A DNA stretch of 64,000 bases from an uncultured Pseudomonadales bacterium (GCA_943788835.1 CALSRU010000012.1:62001-126000); one strand, 5' to 3'; counted from the first letter of the stretch, positions 8,931-20,761 are shown. Made by a program: numbers and translations. Notes: generated by a model not told the origin, from the sequence alone.

Positions 8931-11390
8931 ATGATAAAAAAACGTGGTGATGGCCATAGCGGGCCCTACACTAAAGCGATGAAAGACGAGGCGAGCCTAG
9001 ACACTTCGCTTGATAGCTTTGGCACAGAGTCGGTTGGCGATCTTGCTCTGCCGGGCGATATCTTGCCTGAAAAGTTGTATGTCATTCCCGTGGGTAACCG
9101 GCCTTTTTTTCCTGGCCAAATACAACCCGTAGTGGTCAACAAGAAACGCTGGCACGGTACGCTAGAGCAGGTAGCTAAGGCGGGTCACAATTATGTTGGG
9201 CTGGTGTATGTAGATGGCAACGATCCTGAGGCCGCTAACACAGCCGATTGCCCTGCAATCGGCTGTGTTGTGAGGCTGCATAATGTCACAGTCGTTGGCG
9301 AGAATATGCAACTTGTTGCTCAAGGTGTTAAGCGTTTTCGTGTTGAAAGTTGGGTCTCTAGTGAGCGGCCTTTTATGGCTTATGTTAGTTATCCAACTGA
9401 CAAGCAGAAGTTTATTGATGAGCAGCTTGATCTTGCCGAACAAACGAAAGCGCATGCAATGGCCTTGATCAAGGCTATTAAGGAATTATTGCCACTCAAC
9501 CCATTATATTCGGAAGAGCTTAAAGATTATTTAAGTCGCTTTAGCCCCAATGATCCGTCACCGCTAGCTGATTTTTCTGCGGCTATTACTACGGCGCAAG
9601 GAACTGATTTACAGGCTGTTCTTGAAACCTTGCCCCTAGTGGAGCGCATGAAGAAAGTGCTCATTCTCTTGCATAAAGAAATTGAAGTAGGCCAGCTGCA
9701 AACCGAAATTACTGCGCAGGTCAATGAGAAGGTAAGCGATCGTCAGCGAGAGTTTTTTTTAAGAGAGCAGTTAAAAATCATTCAGCAAGAACTCGGTATA
9801 GAAAAAGACGATAAAACGGCCGATTCGGATGAGTTTCGAGATCGGCTTCAGGGTATAGATGTACCTCAATTGGCGCAAAAACGTATTGACGAGGAGCTCA
9901 AAAAGTTGGGTTTTTTGCAATCGGGATCGCCTGAATTTTCGGTTACACGTAATTATCTAGATTGGCTAACGTCATTCCCATGGGGTGTTAACTCTAAGGA
10001 CAACCTCGATCTAAAGATGGCTCGGCAGGTATTGGAAAGTCATCATGACGGCCTTGACGATGTAAAAGAAAGAATTATCGAATTTTTAGCGCTAGGGTCG
10101 TTTAAAGGCGAGATGTCAGGGTCCATCGTTTTGTTGGTGGGGCCGCCCGGTGTAGGTAAAACATCTATTGGGAAATCGATTGCCGATGCTTTGGGGCGCA
10201 AATTTTATCGTTTTAGTTTGGGTGGAATGCGTGACGAGGCAGAAATAAAAGGCCATCGGCGTACTTATATTGGCGCCATGCCGGGTAAGTTTGTTCAGGC
10301 GCTTAAGCAGGTTGAAGTTTCTAACCCTGTGATTATGCTTGATGAAATCGATAAAATTGGCGCTTCTTATCAAGGCGATCCCGCATCGGCTTTATTAGAG
10401 GCTCTTGATCCCGAGCAGAACAGCAGTTTTCGCGATCATTACCTTGATTTGCCGGTCGACTTGTCTAAGGTCCTGTTTGTGTGCACGGCAAACCAGCTCG
10501 ATAGTATTCCGGCGCCATTGCTTGATCGTATGGAAACTATTCGTTTGGCCGGCTACATTACCGAAGAAAAATTACTAATTGCTAAAAACCATCTGTTACC
10601 TAAGGCGTTAAAAAAAGCTGGAGTAAAAGCTAGGCAGCTACGAATTGCCCGGCCTGCGTTACGCAAAATTATCGAGCAGTATGCCCGCGAGGCCGGTGTG
10701 CGTAATCTTGATAAGCAATTACAGCGTATTATTCGCAAAGCTGTGGTTCAGCTGTTAGAAAAACCCAGCGAGCCGGTACGCATAGGTACCACTGATCTCG
10801 AACACTATTTAGGCGCGCCTGTGTTTCGCGATGAGCGTATGATTAATGGCGCGGGGGTAGTCACTGGCTTAGCCTGGACGTCAATGGGCGGCGCAACTTT
10901 GCCTATCGAGGCGACGCGTGTGCATACTAAGCACCGAAGCTTTAAGCTCACAGGCCAGCTGGGGGATGTTATGAAAGAATCCGCCGAAATAGCCTACAGC
11001 TATGTGGTCTCGCACTTGGCGCAGTATGGTTGCCCTAAAGATTTTTTTGATGAATCGTATGTTCATTTGCATGTGCCTGAGGGGGCCACTCCTAAAGATG
11101 GGCCTAGTGCGGGCATCACAATGGCCACGGCGCTACTCTCTTTAGCCCGTAAGCAGAAGATTCGCCAGCCATTGGCCATGACGGGAGAGCTGACGCTTAC
11201 CGGGCAGATTTTGGCTGTAGGCGGCATTCGTGAAAAAGTCATTGCGGCTAGGCGCCGAAAAATAAATCAGCTTATTCTGCCGGAGGCTTGTCGTCGCGAT
11301 TACGACGAGCTGCCCGACTATCTCAAAGCCAATATAAATGTCCATTTCGCAGCGCATTTTCGCGAGGTTTTTGAATTCATTTTCAAGTAG
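8931..11390 (+). CDS. lon: ATP-dependent protease La (Lon)
   Basis: GPPGVGKTSIGKSIADALGR Walker A, EIDKIG Walker B, PKDGPSAGITMATAL catalytic serine. Confidence 0.95.
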   Translation: MIKKRGDGHSGPYTKAMKDEASLDTSLDSFGTESVGDLALPGDILPEKLYVIPVGNRPFFPGQIQPVVVNKKRWHGTLEQVAKAGHNYVGLVYVDGNDPEAANTADCPAIGCVVRLHNVTVVGENMQLVAQGVKRFRVESWVSSERPFMAYVSYPTDKQKFIDEQLDLAEQTKAHAMALIKAIKELLPLNPLYSEELKDYLSRFSPNDPSPLADFSAAITTAQGTDLQAVLETLPLVERMKKVLILLHKEIEVGQLQTEITAQVNEKVSDRQREFFLREQLKIIQQELGIEKDDKTADSDEFRDRLQGIDVPQLAQKRIDEELKKLGFLQSGSPEFSVTRNYLDWLTSFPWGVNSKDNLDLKMARQVLESHHDGLDDVKERIIEFLALGSFKGEMSGSIVLLVGPPGVGKTSIGKSIADALGRKFYRFSLGGMRDEAEIKGHRRTYIGAMPGKFVQALKQVEVSNPVIMLDEIDKIGASYQGDPASALLEALDPEQNSSFRDHYLDLPVDLSKVLFVCTANQLDSIPAPLLDRMETIRLAGYITEEKLLIAKNHLLPKALKKAGVKARQLRIARPALRKIIEQYAREAGVRNLDKQLQRIIRKAVVQLLEKPSEPVRIGTTDLEHYLGAPVFRDERMINGAGVVTGLAWTSMGGATLPIEATRVHTKHRSFKLTGQLGDVMKESAEIAYSYVVSHLAQYGCPKDFFDESYVHLHVPEGATPKDGPSAGITMATALLSLARKQKIRQPLAMTGELTLTGQILAVGGIREKVIAARRRKINQLILPEACRRDYDELPDYLKANINVHFAAHFREVFEFIFK
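9237..9269. repeat. Perfect inverted repeat (15-bp arms, 3-nt loop) inside lon
   Basis: AACACAGCCGATTGC-cct-GCAATCGGCTGTGTT. Confidence 0.95.
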
Positions 11391-11474
11391 AATATGGCGA
11401 TCTAGCGCTCTGTGTATATTATTCAGTAAATATTTTAGTCATTGATCACAATCAAAAGTAAAGGAGAAAAAAGT

Positions 11475-11954
11475 ATGGCCATTCAGACAGGCGATAAAGT
11501 ACCTGCATGCACCTTAAAGGTTATGGGTGCTAACGGCCCAGAAGACATCACCACAGAGGCAATTTTTGCCGGTAAAAAAGTGGTTTTATTTGCCGTGCCG
11601 GGCGCGTTTACGCCAGGTTGTTCACAGGCCCATGTTCCGGGTTTTGTTGTTAATGCCGATAACATCAAGGCAAAGGGTGTCGACACAATCGTATGCTTAT
11701 CTGTCAATGATGCTTTTGTCATGGGTGCATGGGGCGACGCGCAAAATGCTCAAGAGTTGTTGATGCTTGCCGATGGTAACGGCGAACTGACAGGTAAGTT
11801 AGGTTTAGAGCTTGACGGGAGCGGGTTCGGTTTAGGCAAGCGTTCGCAGCGTTACGCAATGATTGTCGAGGACGGTACGATCACTACTTTAAATGTTGAG
11901 CCTGCAGGTGACATTGGCGTGAGTAGTGCCGAAACTATTCTTGAAGCGCTGTAA
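11475..11954 (+). CDS. Peroxiredoxin (Prx5-like redoxin)
   Basis: PGAFTPGCSQAHVPGFV active-site motif. Confidence 0.9.
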   Translation: MAIQTGDKVPACTLKVMGANGPEDITTEAIFAGKKVVLFAVPGAFTPGCSQAHVPGFVVNADNIKAKGVDTIVCLSVNDAFVMGAWGDAQNAQELLMLADGNGELTGKLGLELDGSGFGLGKRSQRYAMIVEDGTITTLNVEPAGDIGVSSAETILEAL

Positions 11955-12040
11955 GTACCAGGCTAATTCTCAGTGTAAGAATGAGTAGGCGCACAATGAA
12001 TAGTTATGCGCGTGCTCATTTTTCTTGCTGGCCTGTCGAG

Positions 12041-14890
12041 TTAAGTATTAATAATAATACGTACTGCTTGTAGGTTGGCCGATGCGTTTTTCAAGTGCGC
12101 TAAGGCGCTTGTTTTTTGATTCGCAAAGTAATCTATTTCAGCTGGACGAATAGATTGATTGCGCTTATTTAATTGTTGCAATCGTAATAGTTCAGCATCA
12201 AGTTTTTCGCTCAGCCGCACGCCGGCGGTTTCTATAAGTGGTGTCGCTTCGGCATCTGCTATGCGTTGCGCGCAGGCCACCATTTTTTCTAGTTCTGGTT
12301 TTAATTGTTTTACAATAGCCGGTCGCGATGTGCGCTTTACGTGGCTGCGAATTTTATTCAGCTGGGCGTATTTGATCGCTTTGGTTAAAACATTGCCCTG
12401 CATGTCAATGAGCACGCGCATAGGGGTTGCCGGTAAGTAACGTTGTATTTGCAGATCGCGCGGGGCGCTGCACTCGGTGACGAAAAAACATTCTAACAAT
12501 ACGCTGCCGGCTGGCAGTGATTTTACTTTGATGGCACCAATAGCTGCGTTACCTAATTCTGTACCAGCTATCATTTCCATGGATTCATCGACCATGGGGT
12601 GTTCCCACGTCATGAATTCCATGTCCTCACGGCTTTGTGCTTTGCTGCGGTCGTATGTAACAGTTACGCCTTCTTCTTTCACCCCAGGAAATTGTGCAGT
12701 TAGCATTTGATCGGTCGGCCTCAATACTTGGCAATGTTCGGAGTGGTAGTCTTGTTCAATGCCAAAGGTATCGAAAACTAAAGACATATAGTTGCTAAGC
12801 ACTTCGCTTTGCTCGGCCTCGCCAACGGTTTCTATTATGTTGGTGGCGATTTCTACGTTGCAAGAATTTAACTCTAAAAGCTGGTCTCGTCCTTGGGCCA
12901 GTTCATTGCGCAAGGCGGCGGTATGCGTGATAGTTTTTTCAAGCAGTGCTTCAAACGTTGACTCATCAGTAGGAGTGGTTTCTGCAAGCCACGGCTGTAG
13001 ATTTTTTTCGAAAAAATTATAGACAGCAAGGCCTGCAGAAAAGCTGTGCCTGAATGCATTGAGTCCTTCATGGTACCAGCGGTATAAGTACTCAGACGCG
13101 CCGCCCTGAAGATAAGGGATATGAATTTGAATATCATGTGCTTGGCCAATACGATCAAGACGACCAATGCGCTGTTCAAGTAAGTCAGGGTTGGTAGGCA
13201 AATCAAATAAAACTAAATGGTGAGCGAACTGAAAATTGCGGCCTTCGCTGCCAATCTCCGAACAAATCATTACCTGAGCGCCGGCTTCGGTGTCGGCAAA
13301 ATAGGCCGCAGCTCGATCGCGCTCTATGATCGATAAGTCTTCATAAAAGGCGGTGCTGCGTATGCCGGCATTAAAGTGTAAATGTTTTTCCAGGTCGATT
13401 GCAGTTGATGCGTGGTGACAAATCAATAGAACTTTTTCATTGCGTAATCCTTTGAGTAGACCTTCAAGCCAGGCCACCCTAGGATCTTCGCGTAACCATT
13501 TTCCATTTTGCCCGCTGATTAAATGTTCTGGATATAAGCCGCCGCGCTCACGATAAATATCGGGTTTTTCCAAAGAGTAGCCAACCGGTATGCGAGCTGG
13601 GAAATTCTTTATTGCAGCTCGGGTATTACGAAATAATACGCGACCTGTGCCGTGGCAATCGAGCAGCTGATTCACCAGTTGCTGCGTATCGCTTCCCTGC
13701 TCATCAGGTTGAATATATTGCGCCAGTACGGCTTGTTGAGTTGCGCTCAATGGCTGTTGGTTGAGTAATTGAGTGAGTACTTCGTTCAGGCCAACAAATT
13801 TTTCTTGCTGTGCAATGAACTCATTGAGATCGTGAAAGCGAGCGGGGTCAAGCAGTCGCAAGCGCGCAAAGTGACTGGCAATGCCAACCTGCTCTGGAGT
13901 CGCCGTTAGCAACAATAAACCGGCGCAGCTTTTCGAAAGCTCTTCAATAACGTGATACTCGGTGCTCACGCCGCTGCGGTCACTGGGCGTGGAGGCGGGT
14001 GCGGCATCGGCGCTGCTGATGTTATCAGGCGACCAGTATAAGTGATGAGCCTCATCAACAATTAACAAGTCCCAGTCAGCCCTTTCGGCGTTACTAGCTA
14101 CGGCAGGGTCGCTGCATAATAGGTCGAGACTGCAGAGGACGAGCTGCTCAGATTCAAAAGGATTGATTTCACCGGCTTCTTGCAGTGCGGTATAGCGGGC
14201 TTTATCAAACAGCGAAAAGCGTAAATTGAATTTACGCAGCATCTCTACTAGCCATTGATGTAAAAGGGCGTCGGGCACAACAATAAGCGAGCGTTTGGTC
14301 AGCCCCGTTTGCAGTTGGTAGTGCAAAATCATACCGGCTTCAATTGTTTTTCCTAAGCCAACTTCATCGGCAAGCAAAACTCGGGGGGCAAAGCGGGAAG
14401 CGACTTCGCTGGCAATATACATCTGATGCGCCAACAAATTAGTTCGCGGGCCCAGTAATCCGCGTGCTGCAGATTGCTGTAATTGAGCGCGGTACTGCAA
14501 AGTGGCTACACGTAACTGGAATGTTTTATTTTTATCAAATTGACCACTATACAGACGTTGCGTTGGTGAGCTGAGTTGAATAAGGCCAGATAGTCGGGAC
14601 TCGGGCAAAATTTGCTCTTCGCCGCTGGCATCCTCTGCTAGGTAGTAGTTAAGCCCTTTGAGCTCTTCAACCGCTTTAACAGTGAGTAGCTGTTGTTCTG
14701 CATCGTGCAGCGTATCGCCGGCCTGGAAGGCGATACGAGCTAGTGGCGCACTATATGCTGCATACATGCGCTCCTCTTCACAGGCGGGATAGTGCACTGT
14801 AATATGCCGGCCATCTGTTTCTACTACAATACCAAGTCCTAACTGCGGCTCTGCTTGGCTTACCCAGCGTTGACCTACGACAAAATCCAT
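12041..14890 (-). CDS. rapA: RNA polymerase-associated protein RapA (Snf2-family ATPase)
   Basis: N-terminus MDFVVGQRWVSQAEPQLGLG; LLADEVGLGKTIEAGMI, DEAHHL and QRIGRLDRIGQ motifs. Confidence 0.95.
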   Translation of the reverse strand: MDFVVGQRWVSQAEPQLGLGIVVETDGRHITVHYPACEEERMYAAYSAPLARIAFQAGDTLHDAEQQLLTVKAVEELKGLNYYLAEDASGEEQILPESRLSGLIQLSSPTQRLYSGQFDKNKTFQLRVATLQYRAQLQQSAARGLLGPRTNLLAHQMYIASEVASRFAPRVLLADEVGLGKTIEAGMILHYQLQTGLTKRSLIVVPDALLHQWLVEMLRKFNLRFSLFDKARYTALQEAGEINPFESEQLVLCSLDLLCSDPAVASNAERADWDLLIVDEAHHLYWSPDNISSADAAPASTPSDRSGVSTEYHVIEELSKSCAGLLLLTATPEQVGIASHFARLRLLDPARFHDLNEFIAQQEKFVGLNEVLTQLLNQQPLSATQQAVLAQYIQPDEQGSDTQQLVNQLLDCHGTGRVLFRNTRAAIKNFPARIPVGYSLEKPDIYRERGGLYPEHLISGQNGKWLREDPRVAWLEGLLKGLRNEKVLLICHHASTAIDLEKHLHFNAGIRSTAFYEDLSIIERDRAAAYFADTEAGAQVMICSEIGSEGRNFQFAHHLVLFDLPTNPDLLEQRIGRLDRIGQAHDIQIHIPYLQGGASEYLYRWYHEGLNAFRHSFSAGLAVYNFFEKNLQPWLAETTPTDESTFEALLEKTITHTAALRNELAQGRDQLLELNSCNVEIATNIIETVGEAEQSEVLSNYMSLVFDTFGIEQDYHSEHCQVLRPTDQMLTAQFPGVKEEGVTVTYDRSKAQSREDMEFMTWEHPMVDESMEMIAGTELGNAAIGAIKVKSLPAGSVLLECFFVTECSAPRDLQIQRYLPATPMRVLIDMQGNVLTKAIKYAQLNKIRSHVKRTSRPAIVKQLKPELEKMVACAQRIADAEATPLIETAGVRLSEKLDAELLRLQQLNKRNQSIRPAEIDYFANQKTSALAHLKNASANLQAVRIIINT

Positions 14891-15063
14891 CAAGTATCTC
14901 TGCCTACAACAATATAAATAAAACACTGTTAACTTAGCGCATTGGCGCGACAGAAGATAACGAGTAGTTGCTGTGTGAGCTCAGCCCTGCACAGGGTTCA
15001 TTTCAATAATTATTTACGCGCTACCTATTTTAAAGCAACATCGGACTTTATTAACCTGCAATA

Positions 15064-15957
15064 TTAAGTCATTGATGCCGCATAAATAGATTTTATAGCC
15101 GCATTAAGGGCCAAATTAAATTCGTCATCAGTTTGTTGAGCGCTCAATCCTTCGGTAAGTGCTCGCGAAAAGCTTGCAATCATTTTTTCGTTTGCGGTTA
15201 GGCGTTGATCGGCCTCTTCGCGCGTATAGCCGCCAGAAAGGGCTACCACCTTGAGGACTTGAGGGTGTTGCATTAGCTCGCGATAAAAATTAGCTTGCTC
15301 GGGCAATGTCAATTTGAGCATGACGCATTGGTGAGCCGGGAGCTGATCTAGGTGAGTGAGTAGTTCGGCCTTGAGTTGCTCTTCGATTGCGGCCTTTTCG
15401 TGGGAGTGGATGTCAACTTCAGGTTCAATAATAGGAACAAGCCCAGCGGCCAAGATTTTTTCGCCCAGCTCAAATTGTTGCGCCACCACCTTCGTGATAC
15501 CGTCTGCGTCATAATGTTTGATCAGTGAGCGCATTTTGGTGCCAAATACACCGCGCTCTTTAGCATTTTTTAGCAATGCCGCTAGGTTGTCGATCGGTTT
15601 CATGAGTTGTACGCCCTGCAACTCGTCAGCTAGACCTTTATCGACTTTCAAAAACGGCACAATTTGTTTGTCTTCCCATAAGAATTGCGCGGCATTTTTA
15701 CCTGCAAAGTCACGGTCGAGGGTATTTTCAAACAAAATAGCACCTAGTATGCGTTGGCCATCGAATACTTCGCTGGTGACAATGCGTTCACGCATTTGAT
15801 GAACAAGCGCGTACATTTCTTCATCGTTGGCGTAGTCTCCTTCGTTAATATCGTATAAGCGCAGTGCTTTTGGCGTGCTGCCACCACTTTGATCAAGTGC
15901 AGCAATGAACCCAGGCTGCTGTTTGATTTTTGCGAGCTGCTGATCGAATGATGGCAT
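15064..15957 (-). CDS. Fructose-bisphosphate aldolase class I
   Basis: ALDQSGGSTPKALRLY, ...KVDKGL..., PIIEPEVDIHSHEK, VALSGGY. Confidence 0.93.
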   Translation of the reverse strand: MPSFDQQLAKIKQQPGFIAALDQSGGSTPKALRLYDINEGDYANDEEMYALVHQMRERIVTSEVFDGQRILGAILFENTLDRDFAGKNAAQFLWEDKQIVPFLKVDKGLADELQGVQLMKPIDNLAALLKNAKERGVFGTKMRSLIKHYDADGITKVVAQQFELGEKILAAGLVPIIEPEVDIHSHEKAAIEEQLKAELLTHLDQLPAHQCVMLKLTLPEQANFYRELMQHPQVLKVVALSGGYTREEADQRLTANEKMIASFSRALTEGLSAQQTDDEFNLALNAAIKSIYAASMT

Positions 15958-16331
15958 GAGAGGCGTTCCTGTGAGGCTGGATAACGTCTATTTCAGTGGC
16001 GGGTGGTTTGTGATTGGCACAGCTATCAAGCTATGTTTTTGCGGAACAAGAGTTTATCACAAGGTACCCAATCCTCTCGACTCGAAGAATGACAAATTAC
16101 ACCTGAAATACTCAAATTTGTGGTTCATATGTGCATCTTGGGACTTCAAGTTACCAAGAATCACGCATATAAGTGGTAAACAAATTGCTCGCGAGGCCCG
16201 CTTGGGCGACAATGTCGCGCCCCGAAAAGGCGCGAGGCTAGATTTTCTGACCTTGATCTCGCGCCGCTAGGCCAATATTGGCGTGGGGGCAATTTTTCGC
16301 TCATCAAACCAATTATCAGGAGTCATGCTTC

Positions 16332-18329
16332 ATGCCTACACGTCGTGATTTAGCCAATGCCGTTCGTGCGCTTTCAATGGACGCAGTCCAAGCAGCTAAT
16401 AGTGGCCACCCTGGCGCCCCAATGGGTATGGCAGACATTGCTGAAGTGCTGTGGAATGACTTTATGCGGCATAACCCCAAAAACCCGCAATGGCCTGATC
16501 GCGACCGTTTTGTACTCTCGAATGGTCATGGCTCAATGTTGTTATATTCATTGTTGCATCTCAGTGGTTATGCGCTGCCGATAGAAGAATTGAAAAATTT
16601 TCGCCAGCTTCACTCTAAGACGCCGGGTCATCCTGAATATGGTTATGCACCGGGTGTTGAAACCACCACTGGGCCATTGGGGCAAGGAATTAGTAATGCA
16701 GTAGGTATGGCTCTGGCTGAGAAAACATTGGCTGCGCAATTTAATCGCGACGGGCATTCCATCGTCGATCACTTTACCTATTTATTTTTGGGCGATGGTT
16801 GTTTGATGGAAGGCATATCTCACGAGGCTTGTTCACTTGCCGGCACTCATCAGCTGGGTAAGTTAATTGGCTTTTACGATGACAACGGTATTTCTATTGA
16901 TGGTGAAGTAGAGGGTTGGTTTACCGATGACACGCCCAAGCGCTTTGAAGCCTACGGTTGGCAGGTGATTCCGGCGGTTGATGGCCACGATGCTGACGCT
17001 ATTAAGCGGGCTGTTGAGGCAGCCAGAGCCGACACTACGCGGCCTACGCTCATTTGTTGTAAAACAGTCATCGGCTTTGGTTCGCCTAACAAAGCGGGTA
17101 CCTCGGGTGTGCATGGTGCTGCGTTGGGTGCCGACGAAGTCGAAGCGGCGCGTGCGCAATTGGGTTGGTCTCATCCGGCGTTTGAAATCCCTGAGGATAT
17201 TGGGCGAGGCTGGAATGCGACCGATCGCGGCGCGGCATGCGAAAATGACTGGCAGCAGCAATTTCATGAATATAAAGCCGCTCATCCTGAATTGGCCGCA
17301 GAATTTGAGCGTCGCATGAGCGGTACGCTGCCCGCAGATTTTGCCGAGCATGCTCAGCAGTATATTGATCAATGCCAGCAAAATGCCGAGAGTCCAGCCA
17401 CGCGCAAGGCCTCACAAAATTGTCTTGATGCGTATGGCCCTAAATTACCGGAGTTACTCGGTGGCTCCGCTGATCTAGCAGGCTCCAACAATACTATTTG
17501 GAACGGCAGTGTGCCTATTACTGCAGGCGATGCAGCGGGCAACTACTTCTATTACGGTGTGCGCGAGTTTGGCATGTCAGCCATGATGAATGGCATGACC
17601 TTGCACGGAGGGTTCATCCCTTATGGTGCTACCTTTTTGGTCTTTATGGAGTATGCCCGCAATGCAGTGCGTATGGCGGCCTTAATGCGCCAGCGCGTTA
17701 TTTTTGTTTACACCCATGATTCGATAGGCTTGGGCGAAGATGGGCCTACTCACCAGCCAATTGAGCAGCTTACTAATTTGCGCACTACGCCCAATATGTC
17801 TACTTGGCGACCCTGTGACTCGGTAGAGTCGGCGGTGGCGTGGAAAGCTGCGTTGGAAAAGGCTGATGGCCCAACCTCGTTGATTTTTACGCGCCAAGGT
17901 TTACCTCATCAGGCTCGTGAATCACAGCAAGTGGCGGCCATTGAGCGTGGTGGCTATGTCTTACACGACGTGCCCCAGCCTGATGTCATTCTGATTGCCA
18001 CTGGTTCGGAGGTGGGGTTGGCAATGCAGGCTGCTACGCAGCTAAGTGAAACCGGTATCGCTGCGCGCGTGGTCTCTATGCCTTGTACTGAGGTTTTTGA
18101 TGCGCAAGATGTAGCGTATAAGGAATCTGTGTTGCCATCTAGCGTTACTGCGAGAGTGGCGGTTGAAGCGGCTCATGTAGACTTTTGGTATAAATATGTA
18201 GGTCTGAATGGCAAGGTTGTAGGCATGCATAGCTTTGGTGAGTCGGCGCCCGCAGAGCAGTTATATGATCTGTTTGGTATTACCGTGGCAGCAGTGAGTG
18301 AAGCGGCTAAGTCGGTTATTGCAAATTAA
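16332..18329 (+). CDS. tkt: Transketolase
   Basis: [59 protein letters not shown] ThDP motif. Confidence 0.96.
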   Translation: MPTRRDLANAVRALSMDAVQAANSGHPGAPMGMADIAEVLWNDFMRHNPKNPQWPDRDRFVLSNGHGSMLLYSLLHLSGYALPIEELKNFRQLHSKTPGHPEYGYAPGVETTTGPLGQGISNAVGMALAEKTLAAQFNRDGHSIVDHFTYLFLGDGCLMEGISHEACSLAGTHQLGKLIGFYDDNGISIDGEVEGWFTDDTPKRFEAYGWQVIPAVDGHDADAIKRAVEAARADTTRPTLICCKTVIGFGSPNKAGTSGVHGAALGADEVEAARAQLGWSHPAFEIPEDIGRGWNATDRGAACENDWQQQFHEYKAAHPELAAEFERRMSGTLPADFAEHAQQYIDQCQQNAESPATRKASQNCLDAYGPKLPELLGGSADLAGSNNTIWNGSVPITAGDAAGNYFYYGVREFGMSAMMNGMTLHGGFIPYGATFLVFMEYARNAVRMAALMRQRVIFVYTHDSIGLGEDGPTHQPIEQLTNLRTTPNMSTWRPCDSVESAVAWKAALEKADGPTSLIFTRQGLPHQARESQQVAAIERGGYVLHDVPQPDVILIATGSEVGLAMQAATQLSETGIAARVVSMPCTEVFDAQDVAYKESVLPSSVTARVAVEAAHVDFWYKYVGLNGKVVGMHSFGESAPAEQLYDLFGITVAAVSEAAKSVIAN

Positions 18330-18437
18330 TTAGAGCCAGTGATTAACCAAATCTTAAGGCAGTTTAGTATGGGTTTTAATGACTCATTAGGGTGGTGCAT
18401 TGCAGCGTTTAGCCATGAGTGACTTGGCGGTAGTTTT

Positions 18438-19448
18438 ATGCGTGTAGCAATTAACGGTTATGGCCGCATTGGCCGCTGCGTGCTACGCGCAGCCATAGAG
18501 CGAGACGACTGCGCGGCACTGGAGTTTGTTGCTATCAATGAGTTGGCCTCACCCGAGTCACTACACTACCTTACCCGTTACGATAGTACGCACGGCCGCT
18601 TTCCGGGCACGGTTGAACTTGAGTCTGGCCACCTTGCTTTAAGCTCGGGCAATCGTCATGTTAAACCGGCGTTGTTAGCTCGAGCTGATCCCGCCGCCTT
18701 ACCTTGGCAGCAGTTGCAAATAGATATGGTGCTTGAATGCAGCGGGCAAGTCACTAGTGCTTTGCAGGCGCAAGCTCATTTGGATGCTGGTGCCGATCAC
18801 GTACTGTTGTCTAACCCGGGTGAGTCGGGTATTCCTGTTATTGTTTGCGGCGTTAACCCGGCACTGCTTGATACCTCGCCTCCACTTGCATCGGCTGCCT
18901 CTTGCACGAGTAATGCGTTGATTCCAGTTTTACATGTGCTGCATGAGGCCTTTGGAATTAGTAACGGCATCATTACTACTATTCATGCGTCGATGCATGA
19001 CCAGCCTGTGATTGATGCCTATCACAGCGATGATTTACGTAAAAACCGGGCTGCTTCACAGTCGATTATTCCTGTCGATACAGGGCTTGCGCTGGGCATT
19101 GGTAGGGTGCTACCTGAGCTGGAGGGTAAATTTTCTGCGCATGCTGTGCGCGTTCCGGTCAATAATGTTTCTGCTTTGAATATCACACTCAATCTAAATT
19201 GCCGAACCGACGTTGCAGCGGTGAACGACGTTTTGCAGCAGGCTGCGAAAACTAGTCTTGAGGGTGTGCTCGGTTTTACGCAAGAGCGGCTTGCTTCATG
19301 CGATTTTAATCATGATGCCCGCTCTGGCATAATTGATGCTCAGCAAACTTTAGTGAGCGAAAACACGGTTAATCTATTGGTTTGGTTCGACAATGAGTGG
19401 GCATTCGCTAACCGTATGCTCGATTTATTATTGCGTTATCCTGATTAA
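18438..19448 (+). CDS. epd: Erythrose-4-phosphate dehydrogenase / GAPDH-family protein
   Basis: NGYGRIGR Rossmann, ASCTSNALIPVLH active-site Cys, TTIHASMHDQPVIDAYH and RAASQSIIPVDT as in Epd; followed by pgk. Confidence 0.85.
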   Translation: MRVAINGYGRIGRCVLRAAIERDDCAALEFVAINELASPESLHYLTRYDSTHGRFPGTVELESGHLALSSGNRHVKPALLARADPAALPWQQLQIDMVLECSGQVTSALQAQAHLDAGADHVLLSNPGESGIPVIVCGVNPALLDTSPPLASAASCTSNALIPVLHVLHEAFGISNGIITTIHASMHDQPVIDAYHSDDLRKNRAASQSIIPVDTGLALGIGRVLPELEGKFSAHAVRVPVNNVSALNITLNLNCRTDVAAVNDVLQQAAKTSLEGVLGFTQERLASCDFNHDARSGIIDAQQTLVSENTVNLLVWFDNEWAFANRMLDLLLRYPD

Positions 19449-19570
19449 CGTGGGTGCCGGTATTCGAACTGGCTTAAGAGACTAGGTACGGTTGTTATAC
19501 GATCTAACAGCTCCAGTTTTTGGGCTGCCTAAAAACCAAAAAATTATGTAGTAAGCATTTCAGGAACTCT

Positions 19571-20761
19571 ATGTCTGTACTATTGATGCAAGATCAAGCA
19601 CTCAGCGGCAAGCGGGTGCTTATTCGCGAAGATTTAAATGTGCCAATAAAAGAGGGCGCGGTTGTATCCGATGCGCGTATTCGAGCTGCAGTGCCAGGTA
19701 TTGTGCAGGCGATAAGCGCAGGCGCGCAAGTGATCGTGATGTCGCATTTGGGTCGCCCCGTTGAGGGCGGTACGGACGCTGACAACACGGCTTATAGTTT
19801 GGCGCCAGTGGCAAGCCATTTGGCCGAGTTGCTCGGTTGCGACGTTCCATTAGTCACTGAATGGTACGAATCTAAAAATGTTGAGTCGGCTTTGGCCGGC
19901 GCGGGTATCTGCATGCTCGAAAACGTTCGTTTTAATGTCGGTGAGAAAAGTAATGATGATGGCCTAGCTAAGCAATACGCAGGCTTGTGTGACGTTTTTG
20001 TGATGGATGCTTTTGGTACTGCTCACCGTGCCCAAGCGTCAACGCATGGTGTTGCCAAATATGCCCCGGTAGCCTGTGCTGGACCCTTGTTGGCTGCCGA
20101 GCTTGAGGCGCTTGCTCAGGCCATTGCCAGCCCGGCACATCCTGTCGTTGCTATAGTGGGGGGGTCAAAAGTCTCCACTAAGCTCACAGTGCTGGAGTCA
20201 CTGGCAAAAGTGGTCGATCAGCTGGTTGTAGGCGGCGGTATAGCGAACACTTTTTTAGCTGCGGCGGGAAAAAATGTGGGTAAATCGTTGTGTGAGCGTG
20301 AGTTACTAGGCACTGCTCGGGATTTGGCGGCCAAAATCGATATTCCGCTACCTACCGATGTAGTTGTGGGCGCCGAATTTTCGGCGAGTACCGAGGCGTG
20401 CTTAAAGCCCGTTGATGAGGTGCAAGCCGACGACATGATTTTTGATATTGGTCCGCAGGCAAGCGCTCAGTTTGCCAAAATATTACAAGAGGCAAAAACT
20501 ATCATCTGGAATGGTCCGGTGGGCGTATTTGAATTTGAACAGTTTAGTGCGGGCACTCAAGCACTGGCTAAAGCGATTGCTTCAAGCAACGCGTTTTCTA
20601 TTGCCGGCGGAGGCGACACTCTGGCCGCTATCGATCAGTTTGGAGTTGCTGATCAAATATCGTATATCTCCACAGGCGGCGGGGCATTTTTAGAATTTGT
20701 AGAAGGTAAGGTGTTGCCAGCGGTAGCTATATTGGAAGCGCGCGCACAAGGTTTAGAGTAG
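19571..20761 (+). CDS. pgk: Phosphoglycerate kinase
   Basis: [33 protein letters not shown]. Confidence 0.96.
   Translation: MSVLLMQDQALSGKRVLIREDLNVPIKEGAVVSDARIRAAVPGIVQAISAGAQVIVMSHLGRPVEGGTDADNTAYSLAPVASHLAELLGCDVPLVTEWYESKNVESALAGAGICMLENVRFNVGEKSNDDGLAKQYAGLCDVFVMDAFGTAHRAQASTHGVAKYAPVACAGPLLAAELEALAQAIASPAHPVVAIVGGSKVSTKLTVLESLAKVVDQLVVGGGIANTFLAAAGKNVGKSLCERELLGTARDLAAKIDIPLPTDVVVGAEFSASTEACLKPVDEVQADDMIFDIGPQASAQFAKILQEAKTIIWNGPVGVFEFEQFSAGTQALAKAIASSNAFSIAGGGDTLAAIDQFGVADQISYISTGGGAFLEFVEGKVLPAVAILEARAQGLE

Noticed and set aside
15956-16270. 104-aa plus-strand ORF between FBA and tkt
   Set aside because: No recognisable domain, low-quality composition; lies in the divergent promoter region.
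16863-17381. 172-aa minus-strand ORF inside tkt
   Set aside because: Antisense to a strongly conserved transketolase; explained by codon composition.
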